DNA of 64,000 nt from LMUY01 sp964657445 (lineage in GTDB: Bacteria > Pseudomonadota > Alphaproteobacteria > Acetobacterales > Acetobacteraceae). Position 1 is the first letter of the stretch. Every line of letters begins with the position of its first letter. The notes under the pieces are model-generated. The model did no database searches. It was not told where the DNA came from and was given only the letters and a program-made list of their open reading frames with translations. The stretch is taken from contig CAZZVB010000001.1 of assembly GCA_964657445.1 (NCBI GenBank), positions 1 to 64,000 on the forward strand, in the 5' to 3' direction. Shown piece by piece: positions 49,984 through 58,569 of this stretch. The position numbers and the translations under genes are program-made.

Positions 49984-51000
49984 CTACTCCAGCCACGCCC
50001 TCACCGCCTCGCGCACGAACGCCAGATCGGGCGGGTTGCCGGAGGGATTTCCGGCGCGGTGGCCCCAGATGCTCGGGATCGGCCGTAGCTCGGCTTGGGC
50101 GAGATACGGCAACTCGTCCGCATTGTCGGCGACACGGAAGTAAAGGTCCGTCTCGCCGGGCATCAGCAGCACGCGCGCCTTGATCGCCCGTAGCGCCGCC
50201 GCAAGGTCACCCCCGTACAGCGGGTTGGCGCTGATGTCGCCGGCGTCCCAGGTTTGCAGCTGCGCGTATAGGTCGGCGGCCGGGCGGCGGCCGAAACGGT
50301 CCTCCCAGTCGGTGCGCAGGAACGTCTCCAGATCGGGGGCGCCCAATGCCGTCAAGTGCAGGTTGGCGCGGTAGAAATCCTGGCTGAGCGCCCAGCCGGC
50401 GTAGATGCGGGCGAAGGCGCGCAACGCCGCCCGCGGCTCGGCGCTGAAACGGCCGCCGCCGAGGTGTTCCGCCGCGGTCTCCAGCACCGCCATCTGCCCG
50501 CGCAGGAACACCTGGTTGTGCACCGCCGTGCGGGCGCTGCCGCAGTTGACGATGGCGCGCGCCACCGCGTCCGGAAAACAGGCGGCCCAGTGATAGGCCT
50601 GCTGCGCCCCCATCGACCAGCCGTACACCGCGTGCAAGCGGCCGATGCCCCACTGCTCCTGCAACAGGCGGCGCTGGGCGTGCACGTTGTCCCAGGACGT
50701 GACGAGGCCGGGCCAGGCCGGCGTGTTGGACGGGCTGGACGACAGGCCGTTGGCGAACATGTCCGGGATGACGATGAACCAGCGCTCCGGATCCAGCACG
50801 CCATCCGGCCCGATCAGCCACTCGAGGTCGGGATGCCGGGCGGAGTAGCTGGTGGGATACAGCACGACATTGTCCCGCTCCGGCGACAGCGTGCCATGCG
50901 TCTTCCAGCTCAGCTCCGCACCCGGCAGCACCGCACCGGACTGCAAGGCCAGGTCACCGAGGGCGAACGTCCCGGCTTGCGTCGGCCAATCCCTGCTCAT
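49984..51000 (-). CDS. MetX-like alpha/beta-fold acyltransferase/hydrolase
   Basis: The 338-residue protein resembles homoserine O-acetyltransferases: an N-terminal LSWKTHGTLSPERDNVVLYP, the nucleophile elbow YGWSMGAQQAYHWA near residue 125, MPGETDLYF with the catalytic Asp and IWGHRAGNPSGNP with the His. The GWSMGAQQ elbow differs from the GGSMGGMQ of true MetX, so the substrate may not be homoserine. It overlaps the MFS gene by ATGA and is the last gene of a mutY-MFS-metX-like operon. Confidence 0.85.
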   Translation of the reverse strand: MSRDWPTQAGTFALGDLALQSGAVLPGAELSWKTHGTLSPERDNVVLYPTSYSARHPDLEWLIGPDGVLDPERWFIVIPDMFANGLSSSPSNTPAWPGLVTSWDNVHAQRRLLQEQWGIGRLHAVYGWSMGAQQAYHWAACFPDAVARAIVNCGSARTAVHNQVFLRGQMAVLETAAEHLGGGRFSAEPRAALRAFARIYAGWALSQDFYRANLHLTALGAPDLETFLRTDWEDRFGRRPAADLYAQLQTWDAGDISANPLYGGDLAAALRAIKARVLLMPGETDLYFRVADNADELPYLAQAELRPIPSIWGHRAGNPSGNPPDLAFVREAVRAWLE

Positions 51001-52220
51001 GTGAGGCTCCTGATTTCGGGTTTGATGCTGGCGCCGGACCGCATCAGCGCTCCCATCGCCAGGGCATAGGTGAACGCGCCCACCAGGAACGGTGCGCCCG
51101 ACCAGCTATTGCCGCCAGCCCGGACCGCGGCGGCGAACACGATCGCGGCGAACAGCGGCGAGACGATCGCCGTCAATCCTTCGACCGAGGACAGGCCGCC
51201 TTGCAGCTCGCCCTGGCGCTCCGGCCCCGCTCGCGCCGACAGCAGGCCGCGCATCGCAGGACCGGCCACGGCGCCGCAGGCCTGCAGGATCACGGCCGCG
51301 TAGATGACCCAGCCTGCCTGCGCGATGCCGAACAGGACATAGGCGCCGACCGCCAGCGCGAACCCGGCGAATGCGGCCCGGCGCTCCCCCACGCGGGCGA
51401 TGATGGGGCGCACCAGCACGCCCTGCACCAGCGCCTGGCTGATGCCGACCGCGGCCAGCGCCCAGCCGTTCTCCCGCGTGCCCCAGCCGAAGCGCAGCCC
51501 GGTGGAGAGCACGAAGCTGCTCTGCAGCGCTCCCAATCCGAACCAGTTCAAGCTCCAGCCCACTGCCAGCCAACGGCTGACCCGGTCGGCCGCCAGCGTG
51601 TGCAGCGACCCGATCGGGTTGGCGCGGCGCCAGCTGAAGGCGCGGCGGCGGTCCGGCGGCAGGCTTTCCGGCAGCACGAACGCCCCGTAGCACGCGTTGC
51701 TGAGCGACAATGCGGCGGCGACCAGGAAGGGCAGCCGCAGGTCGATCGCGCCGAGCACGCCGCCCATCGCCGGCCCCAGCACGAAGCCGAACCCGAAGGT
51801 CGCGCCGACCAGGCCGAACCGGGCCGAGCGCTGCTCCGGCGGGGTGATGTCCGCAATGTAGGCGTTGGAGGCCGACGCATTGGCCGCCGTTGCCCCGGCG
51901 CACAGCCGCCCGAGGAACAGCCAGGCCAGCGTCGGCGCCCAGGCGAGCAGCAGGTAGTTCGCCGACACGCCGAGCAGCGAGAGGATGATCACCGGCCGGC
52001 GGCCGAAGCGGTCCGACAGGCCGCCCAGCACGGGGGCGGCGATGAACTGCGCACCGGCGAAGGTCGCTACCAGCGCGCCCACCCACTCGGCTGCCTGCCC
52101 TGCGCTGCCGCCGGTCAGCTCCCGCACCAGCGCCGGCACGATCGGCACGATGATGCCGAAGCCGAGCGCGTCGATACCCAGCGTGAGCAGGACGAAGGAG
52201 AGCGAGGCGCTGCGTTTCAT
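50997..52220 (-). CDS. MFS transporter, TetA-like (TCR/Tet family)
   Basis: The 407-residue protein has twelve membrane helices and the MFS signature GGLSDRFGRRPVI between helices 2 and 3, with LGIDALGFGIIVPIVPALV at the start and the second Tet-type block ADITPPEQRSARFG. This is the tetracycline/multidrug exporter layout. The start is the ATG at 52220, which overlaps the mutY stop. The exported compound is unknown, and drug resistance cannot be inferred from similarity alone. Confidence 0.9.
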   Translation of the reverse strand: MKRSASLSFVLLTLGIDALGFGIIVPIVPALVRELTGGSAGQAAEWVGALVATFAGAQFIAAPVLGGLSDRFGRRPVIILSLLGVSANYLLLAWAPTLAWLFLGRLCAGATAANASASNAYIADITPPEQRSARFGLVGATFGFGFVLGPAMGGVLGAIDLRLPFLVAAALSLSNACYGAFVLPESLPPDRRRAFSWRRANPIGSLHTLAADRVSRWLAVGWSLNWFGLGALQSSFVLSTGLRFGWGTRENGWALAAVGISQALVQGVLVRPIIARVGERRAAFAGFALAVGAYVLFGIAQAGWVIYAAVILQACGAVAGPAMRGLLSARAGPERQGELQGGLSSVEGLTAIVSPLFAAIVFAAAVRAGGNSWSGAPFLVGAFTYALAMGALMRSGASIKPEIRSLT

Positions 52221-53272
52221 GCCACGCCAGATTGGGCGACGCGCACGCATTTGCGCATGACAGTTGGTAGCGCCTGGGTGTCCAGCGCGTCCGCCGGGTG
52301 CAGGAAACCGGTCGCGTCGATGGCCGCGACCTGAGCCACATAGACGTCGATCGCCAACTCGAAATGCGTGAAGCCATGGAAGGCCTGTCCCGCCCGGCGC
52401 CACGAGGCCGGCATCGGCGCCTCGGTCAGCGCCTCCGGCTCGGGCCAGGGATCCGCCCGCCAGGTCGTGCCGGGCAACTCGGTCATGCCGCCGAGCAGCC
52501 CCTTCGGCGGGCGGCGGCGCAGCAGGACGTGCCCGGCGTCGTCAATGAGCCAGAAATGCGCGCCGTGGCGGCGGGGCCGCGCCTTCTTGGCGATCTTGCG
52601 GGGCAGTTCGGCGGCAAGTCCCGCCACCCTCGCCTGGCAGTCGCGCAGCAACGGGCACACGGCGCAGGCGGGCGCGGCCGGGGTGCAGATCGTGGCGCCC
52701 AGGTCGAACAGCGCCTGCGCGAAGTCGGACGGCCGCGCCCGCGCCGCGGCCTGGTCGCCCAGCGCGGCCGCTGCCGCTGCGATCTGCGGCCGCGACGCCG
52801 GCAAAGGCGTTTCGATCGCGTAGAGCCGGGAGACGACCCGTTCCACGTTGCCGTCCACCGGCACGGCCGGCACGCCGAACGCGATGGCGGCGATGGCGGC
52901 GGACGTGTAGGCGCCGATGCCCGGCAGCGCCCGCAGCCCCGCGATCGTGTCCGGAAACCCGCCCAGCGCGGCGACCTGCCTGGCGCAGGCGTGCAGGTTC
53001 CGCGCCCGGGCGTAGTAGCCGAGCCCCGCCCAGGCGGACATCACATCCCCCTCCGGGGCCGCCGCCAACGCCTCGACCGTCGGAAAGCGCAGCAGGAAGC
53101 GTTGGAAGTAGGGTATGACGGCGGCGACGGTCGTTTGCTGGAGCATGATCTCCGAGAGCCACACCCGGTAGGGATCGGCTGCCTCGCCGGGTTCATGCCG
53201 CCATGGCAGCCGGCGGCGGTGGCGGTCATACCAACCGAGCAGATCGTCGGCTGAAAGCGTCGGAGGGGGCAC
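52217..53272 (-). CDS. mutY: A/G-specific adenine glycosylase
   Basis: The 351-residue protein has the full MutY set: the catalytic Glu in SEIMLQQTTV, the helix-hairpin-helix LPGIGAYTSAAIAAIAFG, the catalytic Asp in VPVDGNVERV, the four-cysteine [4Fe-4S] loop CTPAAPACAVCPLLRDC, and a C-terminal NUDIX-like 8-oxoG reader (from about residue 225, LIDDAGHVLLRRRP). It removes adenine mispaired with 8-oxoguanine. The start is the GTG at 53272, nine bases from the divergent dciA start. Confidence 0.95.
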   Translation of the reverse strand: MPPPTLSADDLLGWYDRHRRRLPWRHEPGEAADPYRVWLSEIMLQQTTVAAVIPYFQRFLLRFPTVEALAAAPEGDVMSAWAGLGYYARARNLHACARQVAALGGFPDTIAGLRALPGIGAYTSAAIAAIAFGVPAVPVDGNVERVVSRLYAIETPLPASRPQIAAAAAALGDQAAARARPSDFAQALFDLGATICTPAAPACAVCPLLRDCQARVAGLAAELPRKIAKKARPRRHGAHFWLIDDAGHVLLRRRPPKGLLGGMTELPGTTWRADPWPEPEALTEAPMPASWRRAGQAFHGFTHFELAIDVYVAQVAAIDATGFLHPADALDTQALPTVMRKCVRVAQSGVA

Positions 53273-53281
53273 GGCAGCGGT

Positions 53282-53749
53282 ATGACGGCGGACGGCAGCG
53301 GCGACAAGCGGGATGGGCGGCAGGTCTGGGGGCCGCGGCCGGTCGGCGGACTGGTCCCGGCGCTGGTCAGGCCTGCGTTCAAGCGGCGCTCCCCGGCAGC
53401 CGCGCACATCATGACGGATTGGGTGGAAATCGTCGGGCCGGCGCTCGCCGCCGTCACCGCGCCGCGCCGCTTGTCCGGCACGACGCTGACCCTCGCCTGC
53501 GCCGGCCCGATCGCGCTCGAACTGCAGCACATGGCCACCGAGCTTACGTCGAGGATCAATAGCCATGTGGGGCGCGTTGCCGTGGAGCGGCTGCGCTTCG
53601 TGCAGGAAATCCTGCCCGCGCCAGCGATCCCGCCCGAGCCCTTGCCCAAAGCTGCTCCCGCGCCGATCGCCGGCATGCCGGCAGGACCGCTGAACGACGC
53701 CTTGGCGCGCCTCGGGCAGGCCCTGGAGCGGAGACGATTGGGTCGCTAA
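53282..53749 (+). CDS. DciA-like protein (DUF721), replicative helicase loader/regulator
   Basis: The 155-residue protein has the DUF721 pattern: LVPALVRPAFKRRSPAAAHI, then IMTDWVEIVGPALAAVTAP with the conserved WxxIVG, LTLACAGPIALELQH, and INSHVGRVAVERLRFVQ, where the usual IN...G...V..IRI is seen. In several bacteria DciA recruits the DnaB helicase. The C-terminal tail is Pro/Ala-rich, as in other alphaproteobacterial members. It is divergent from mutY, a widespread alphaproteobacterial arrangement. Confidence 0.85.
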   Translation: MTADGSGDKRDGRQVWGPRPVGGLVPALVRPAFKRRSPAAAHIMTDWVEIVGPALAAVTAPRRLSGTTLTLACAGPIALELQHMATELTSRINSHVGRVAVERLRFVQEILPAPAIPPEPLPKAAPAPIAGMPAGPLNDALARLGQALERRRLGR

Positions 53750-53883
53750 GGCAACAGTGTTGCTTCTGGGCAACATTGAAGCGCATCCTCTTCTATTCAC
53801 GCCGCCGTGTTGTTGCGCCGGCAAAATGCGGTGGCAGACTTTCGTAAGGCCCCGACAGGCCACGAGGATCGGGCAGACCGCAG

Positions 53884-54912
53884 ATGTCCAGGCCAGCCAA
53901 GCACGCCATTGCCGCATTCACCGCGTGCGTTCTCATCGGCGGGTGCGATCCCGCGCCGGTTTTCGCGAACAATCCGCTTGCCGCCCGCTCGGCGTCACCC
54001 TCGATCCTCGCGATGCCACCGGTTCTCATATCCGTTCCGCCGGGCCAGCTACCGGCGATCATTGCACCCTTACCGAAGCCCGCGAGCGTCTCGCCAGCGT
54101 CTCCCCCATCGCCGAAGCCGGCCGCCACAGCCGCATTGGACCCGGTGGCCGCCGCGCTGGCGGCGGAGCTGCGGCGGTCTGCCCCCGTATTGCCCGACCA
54201 TCCCGCCGAGACGCAGACCGCAATCGGCCTCGCCCGCGCCATGCTGCAACAGACCCATACCACTTTGGACGCACGGCAGGTCGTGCTGGTGGTGGACCGG
54301 TCCAGCCGCGTGCAGCGGCTTTGGGTGGTGGTCGCCTATCCGGGCAACCAGCTCGGCGAGGTGCTGGGGGCCGTCAGCGTCAGCACGGGCAAGCCTGGCC
54401 GTAAGGAGCATTTCCGCACCCCGGTCGGCGTCTTCGTCAATGACGGCTCGATCCTCGGCTACCGGGCGCAAGGGACCTATAACGAGAACCACATCCGCGG
54501 CAACGGCGTGAAAGGCATGCGGGTCTGGGACTTCGGCTGGCAAACCACCGATGACTGGCGCACGCCGGGTGCGCTGATGGCGGTGCGGCTGGAGATGCAT
54601 GCCACCGATCCGGCCAATCTGGAGCTGCGCCTGGGACGCTGGGATTCGGAAGGCTGCATCCGCATCCCCTCCCGCTTCAACAGCTTCATCGACCATGTCG
54701 AGCTGATCGACGCCAAGCTGCATGAAGCCGCGCAGACCGCACGCCGCTTCGCCGCCCTGCTGCCGAAGAACGCCGAACCAACGCCGCTGGCCGGCACGAC
54801 CGTGATCGTGATCGACTCCTCTGAGCCGTCTGCGCCCCCCTCCGACCCGGTCCGCGCGAATGCGATGGAGCACCCGGCGGACATGGCCCCAGGACACGAC
54901 GACGCAGGCTGA
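53884..54912 (+). CDS. L,D-transpeptidase (YkuD domain), exported
   Basis: The 342-residue protein has a signal with a lipobox-like LIGGC, a Pro/Ala/Ser-rich linker to about residue 95, and a YkuD domain at about 130-290. The catalytic pattern H239-X15-S255-E256-G257-C258-I-R is present, with Cys258 the nucleophile. Most members have His where Glu256 stands (SHGC). It would cross-link peptidoglycan or anchor proteins in the periplasm. It appears to have its own promoter. Confidence 0.87.
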   Translation: MSRPAKHAIAAFTACVLIGGCDPAPVFANNPLAARSASPSILAMPPVLISVPPGQLPAIIAPLPKPASVSPASPPSPKPAATAALDPVAAALAAELRRSAPVLPDHPAETQTAIGLARAMLQQTHTTLDARQVVLVVDRSSRVQRLWVVVAYPGNQLGEVLGAVSVSTGKPGRKEHFRTPVGVFVNDGSILGYRAQGTYNENHIRGNGVKGMRVWDFGWQTTDDWRTPGALMAVRLEMHATDPANLELRLGRWDSEGCIRIPSRFNSFIDHVELIDAKLHEAAQTARRFAALLPKNAEPTPLAGTTVIVIDSSEPSAPPSDPVRANAMEHPADMAPGHDDAG

Positions 54913-55004
54913 TCGCCTGCTAGGGTAGCGGCTGCGCAGTTCGGGACCATTGCTGTAGTATCTGGTCCGCAGGCTCATGCCGGCGCGGCATATGAGGGAG
55001 CAGC

Positions 55005-56366
55005 ATGAGCGAGACGGACGGCCTTCCGGCGCCGCAGCGGCACTGGGTCATGGGGTGCGCCCTGCTCGGCGTCGTGCTGGCAGGACTGGATTCCGCCATC
55101 GCGAATATCGCGCTGCCGACCATCGCGCGGGAATTGTCGGCCAGCGACGCGGCCACGGTGTGGATCGTCAACATCTACCAGCTTGCCGTCACAGTCAGCC
55201 TGCTGCCCGCGGCCTCGCTCGGCGAGTCGCTCGGGCTGAAGCGGGTGTATGGCTTCGGCCTGGCGCTGTTCACCGCAGCCTCGCTGGGGTGTGCCTTGGC
55301 GCCGTCGCTGAGTCTCCTGGTTACGGCGCGGATGGTGCAGGGCGTCGGCGGCGCCTGCATGGCCGCACTCGGCGGCGCGCTGGTGCGGGCCATCTATCCG
55401 AGGCGGATCATGGGCCAGGGCTTCGCCTTGATCGCGCTGATGGTGGCGATCTCGGCCGCACTCGGGCCGACCCTGGCGGCGCTGATCCTGTCGGTGGCTA
55501 ACTGGCCGTGGCTGTTCCTGGTGAACGTGCCGGTGGGGCTGATCGCCGTGCCGCTGTTCCTGGCGGTGGCGCCGCCGGGCCGGCCGCGGCCGAGGCCTCT
55601 GGACAAGGTGGGCGCGCTGCTCAACGCGCTGGCGCTCGGCCTGATCGTGACCGGGGTGAACGGGCTGGGCAGTGAGGCGCGCAACCTCGCCGTTGCAGAG
55701 ATCGTGGCCGGCCTTGCCTGCGGTACGCTTCTGGTATGGCAGCAACGGCGGCGCAGCGCCCCGCTGCTGCCGCTTGATCTGCTGCGCATCCCGTTGTTTG
55801 CGCTGTCGATCGGCACTTCGATCTGCTCGTACAGCGCCCAGATATTGGCCTATGTGTCGCTCCCGTTCCTGTTCCAGACCGTGATGCACCGGAGTGCGGT
55901 GGCAACCGGGCTGCTCGTGACGCCCTGGCCGCTGCTGGTCGCAGTGGCCGCGCCGATCGCGGGCAAGCTGTCCGGCCGCTACCCCGCTGCCGTGCTGGGC
56001 AGCGCCGGGCTGGCGGTTCTGGCGACCGGGCTGGTGCTGCTGGTGATGATGCCGGCCATGCCGTCCGACTGGGACGTCGCCTGGCGCATGGCGATTTGCG
56101 GCATCGGTTTCGGCTTTTATCAGACGCCCAACAACCTCACCCTGATGACCGCCGGGCCGCCCGATCGCACCGGCGCCGCCAGCGGCATGATCGCGGTTGC
56201 CCGCACCGTCGGCTGGTCGCTCGGCTCCGCACTGGTTGCGCTGATCTTCAGCCTGCGCGGCAGCGCGGGCGCGGTCACCTGCCTGGAGGTCGGCGCCGGG
56301 TTCGCCGCCGTGGGCGCCGTGGTCAGCGTGTCCCGCGCCGGCGCGCCCCGCGTGTCGGCTGCATAG
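55005..56366 (+). CDS. MFS exporter, DHA2 (EmrB/QacA-like) family
   Basis: The 453-residue protein has fourteen hydrophobic helices and DHA2 motifs: LDSAIANIALPTIARELSA in helix 1, the WIVNIYQLAVTVSLLPAASL region, and the antiporter motif C region RMVQGVGGACMAALGGALVR. It probably exports drugs or metabolites with proton antiport. GAGGGAG precedes the ATG. A PAS-LuxR regulator begins 15 bases after its stop and may control it. Confidence 0.9.
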   Translation: MSETDGLPAPQRHWVMGCALLGVVLAGLDSAIANIALPTIARELSASDAATVWIVNIYQLAVTVSLLPAASLGESLGLKRVYGFGLALFTAASLGCALAPSLSLLVTARMVQGVGGACMAALGGALVRAIYPRRIMGQGFALIALMVAISAALGPTLAALILSVANWPWLFLVNVPVGLIAVPLFLAVAPPGRPRPRPLDKVGALLNALALGLIVTGVNGLGSEARNLAVAEIVAGLACGTLLVWQQRRRSAPLLPLDLLRIPLFALSIGTSICSYSAQILAYVSLPFLFQTVMHRSAVATGLLVTPWPLLVAVAAPIAGKLSGRYPAAVLGSAGLAVLATGLVLLVMMPAMPSDWDVAWRMAICGIGFGFYQTPNNLTLMTAGPPDRTGAASGMIAVARTVGWSLGSALVALIFSLRGSAGAVTCLEVGAGFAAVGAVVSVSRAGAPRVSAA

Positions 56367-56381
56367 CCGGGGCGCACAGAG

Positions 56382-57896
56382 GTGTCAGACAGCACGCCTG
56401 GCCGCCGCGCCAACAACCGGCAGTTGCAGCAGATCATCGCCGGCCTCGGCGAGGGCATCATCCTGATCAGCCCTGACCAGACCATCATGTGGGCCAACGA
56501 GGCCGCGCTGGAGATGCACGGCGTGGAGGCGCTTGACGGACTGGGTGCGGACGTCGCGGAGTACCGGCGGCGTTTCGCGCTACGCTATCGCAACAACCAC
56601 AAGCTGCCCGATGGCGAATATCCCATCGATCGCGTCATCGCGGGCGAAGCCTTCTCGGACATCGTCGTCGAAGTCGTGCCCGAAGGGAGCGATGAGCCGC
56701 AATGGGTCCACCACGTCCGCAGCCTGGTGCTGACCGACGATGACGGGCAGCCGGAATGCCTCGTCCTGGTGCTGCAGGACGCGAGCGCCCGGTTCGAAGC
56801 GGAGGAGCGGTTCGAGAAGACGTTCAACGCCAACCCGGCGCCTGCCGTGATCGCCCGCCTCTCCGACCTGCGTTACATCAAGGTCAATGTCGGCTTCCTC
56901 GAGATGACCGGCTACGAGCGCGAAGCGGTGCTCGGCCGGTCCGTGTACGAGGTGGATGTGATGGAAGGCGCCGAGAAGCGCGACCTCGGGATCGAGCGGC
57001 TGACCGAAGGGCGCACCATCCCCCAGATGGAAGCCACGCTGAAGCTGCCGCTTGGTGGCACGAAATGCGTGGTCGTCGCCGGGCAGCCGATCGAGATCGG
57101 GGAAGAGCCCTGCATGCTGTTCACCTTCATGGATTTGGAGCCGCGCAAGAAAGCCGAAGACGCCTTGCGCCAGAGCGAGGAGCGGTTCGCCAAATCGTTC
57201 CGTCTGGCCCCTGTGCCGACCTTCGTCAGCAATGCCGAGAGCGGGCATATCCTCGACGCCAACGAGGCGTTCACCTTAGCCACCGGCTACAGCCTGACGG
57301 AGGTGATCGGCCGTAGCGCCACCGAGCTGCAGCTGTGGGACGGGACGGCGCAGCGCATGCTGGAGGCCGGCCTGGCAAAGACGGGCAGCATCCGCAGCCT
57401 CGAACTCCCGATCCAAACCAAAGACGGCGGCATTCTGGACTGCCTGGTTTCGGCCGAGACGGTGACGATCCATGGCAAGGACTGCGTGCTCAGCGTGCTG
57501 CAGGACATCACCGAGCGCCGCCGCAGCGAGAGTGAGCTGGTGGCGGCGATCGAAGCCGTGATGCACGATACCTCCTGGTTCAGCAGCACCGTGGTGGAGA
57601 AGATGGCGGCGCTGCGACGGCCGCACGGCAGCAACCGCAAGGCGCCCGAGCTATCGGATCTCACGGCGCGCGAGACCGACATACTCGGCCTGATCTGCCA
57701 GGGGATGGCGGACAAGGAGATCGCCCGTTCACTCGATCTCGCGCTGAACACGGTGCGCAATCATGTCGCCACGATCTACGGCAAGCTCGACGTGCACCGG
57801 CGTAGCGAGGCCGTGGTATGGGCGCGGGAGCGCGGGTTCAGCGGCGCCAAGCCTGGCGCCACGAAGCTGGGCAAAAGGGCGGCCCGGGCACCCTGA
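56382..57896 (+). CDS. PAS-domain LuxR-type transcriptional regulator
   Basis: The 504-residue protein has three PAS domains (about residues 10-125, 145-255 and 270-385) and a C-terminal LuxR-type DNA-binding helix-turn-helix at about 424-490 (TARETDILGLICQGMADKEI, then NTVRNHVATIYGKLDVHRR). No kinase or receiver domain is seen, so it is a one-component sensor that binds DNA directly. The translation start is a GTG. It follows the DHA2 exporter gene by 15 bases and probably shares its transcript. The ligand is unknown. Confidence 0.9.
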   Translation: MSDSTPGRRANNRQLQQIIAGLGEGIILISPDQTIMWANEAALEMHGVEALDGLGADVAEYRRRFALRYRNNHKLPDGEYPIDRVIAGEAFSDIVVEVVPEGSDEPQWVHHVRSLVLTDDDGQPECLVLVLQDASARFEAEERFEKTFNANPAPAVIARLSDLRYIKVNVGFLEMTGYEREAVLGRSVYEVDVMEGAEKRDLGIERLTEGRTIPQMEATLKLPLGGTKCVVVAGQPIEIGEEPCMLFTFMDLEPRKKAEDALRQSEERFAKSFRLAPVPTFVSNAESGHILDANEAFTLATGYSLTEVIGRSATELQLWDGTAQRMLEAGLAKTGSIRSLELPIQTKDGGILDCLVSAETVTIHGKDCVLSVLQDITERRRSESELVAAIEAVMHDTSWFSSTVVEKMAALRRPHGSNRKAPELSDLTARETDILGLICQGMADKEIARSLDLALNTVRNHVATIYGKLDVHRRSEAVVWARERGFSGAKPGATKLGKRAARAP

Positions 57897-57901
57897 TCCC
57901 G

Positions 57902-57939
57902 TGCAAATGCATTAGGCGGCCTAGTGCATCTGCGTCTGT
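57902..57939 (+). promoter_or_regulatory. conserved 38-base box with palindrome upstream of csbD copy 2
   Basis: This box matches 43794-43831 at 33 of 38 positions and contains TGCATTAG-5 bases-CTAGTGCA (57908-57928). The palindrome starts 125 bases before the csbD ATG, the same as in copy 1. The box begins five bases after the stop codon of the PAS-LuxR gene. Confidence 0.6.
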
Positions 57940-58032
57940 AGCGCCGCCCACCAGAGCCCTATCTTTGCGTCATCGACCAAGCACGGCCAACCCGGCCGGG
58001 GCAGTCGCAAGTTATGATGAAGGAAGCGGACT

Positions 58033-58212
58033 ATGGACAAGGATCGCATCGAAGGCATCGCCAGCCAGGTCAAGGGCTCCATCAAGGAGGCCATCGGCAA
58101 GGTCACCGGTGACGTGCAGACCGAGGCCGAGGGCAAGGCCGAGAAGGCCGCCGGCAAGGTGCAGAACACTGTCGGCGGCGCCAAGGACACGGTGCGTGAC
58201 GCGCTGAAGTAA
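58033..58212 (+). CDS. CsbD family stress protein, copy 2
   Basis: The 59-residue protein is identical to the copy at 43925 except Ile9 and Val13. Nucleotide identity is lower at third positions, so the copies are not from a very recent exact duplication. AAGGAAG precedes the ATG. A GC-rich hairpin and a DUF2934 gene follow in the same order as in the first cassette. Confidence 0.9.
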   Translation: MDKDRIEGIASQVKGSIKEAIGKVTGDVQTEAEGKAEKAAGKVQNTVGGAKDTVRDALK

Positions 58213-58229
58213 GCCGGAAACGCTACAGC

Positions 58230-58253
58230 GGCGCCTGCCTTCGGGCAGGCGCC
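58230..58253 (+). terminator. terminator hairpin after csbD copy 2
   Basis: GGCGCCTGCC (58230-58239) pairs perfectly with GGCAGGCGCC (58244-58253) across a TTCG tetraloop. The core stem GGCGCCTGC is the same as that following csbD copy 1. Confidence 0.7.
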
Positions 58254-58286
58254 ATGCCCGCGCCCTTGAAGCCCAGGTTCGGAACC

Positions 58287-58532
58287 ATGCTGCTAGACAA
58301 ATACGAAGAACGTGTCCGCCGCCACGCCCATCGTCTGTGGGAGTTGGAAGGCAAGCCGCACGGGCGCAATGACGAGTTCTGGTCGTGCGCGCTTGAGGAA
58401 GTGAAGCGCATCGTGGAGCGCGAGGCCACGACCCGCGCCGAGGCCCACCGGCTGTGGCAGGAAGCCGGCAAGCCATTCGGGACGGCCGACCGCTTCTGGT
58501 TCGAAGCTGAGAAGGCTGGCCAGCGGGAGTAG
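58287..58532 (+). CDS. DUF2934 protein, copy 2, with two repeats
   Basis: The 81-residue protein has two DUF2934 units: VRRHAHRLWELEGKPHGRND followed by EFW, and TRAEAHRLWQEAGKPFGTAD followed by RFW. The start at 58287 (MLLDKYEE) aligns with the MRLDKLDE start of copy 1; an ATG at 58254 would lie right after the terminator. The paralogue at 44176 keeps only the first unit. The function is unknown. Confidence 0.8.
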   Translation: MLLDKYEERVRRHAHRLWELEGKPHGRNDEFWSCALEEVKRIVEREATTRAEAHRLWQEAGKPFGTADRFWFEAEKAGQRE

Positions 58533-58569
58533 GAGCCGCCTATTAGGCTTCAACTTATGGGTTTGCGGC

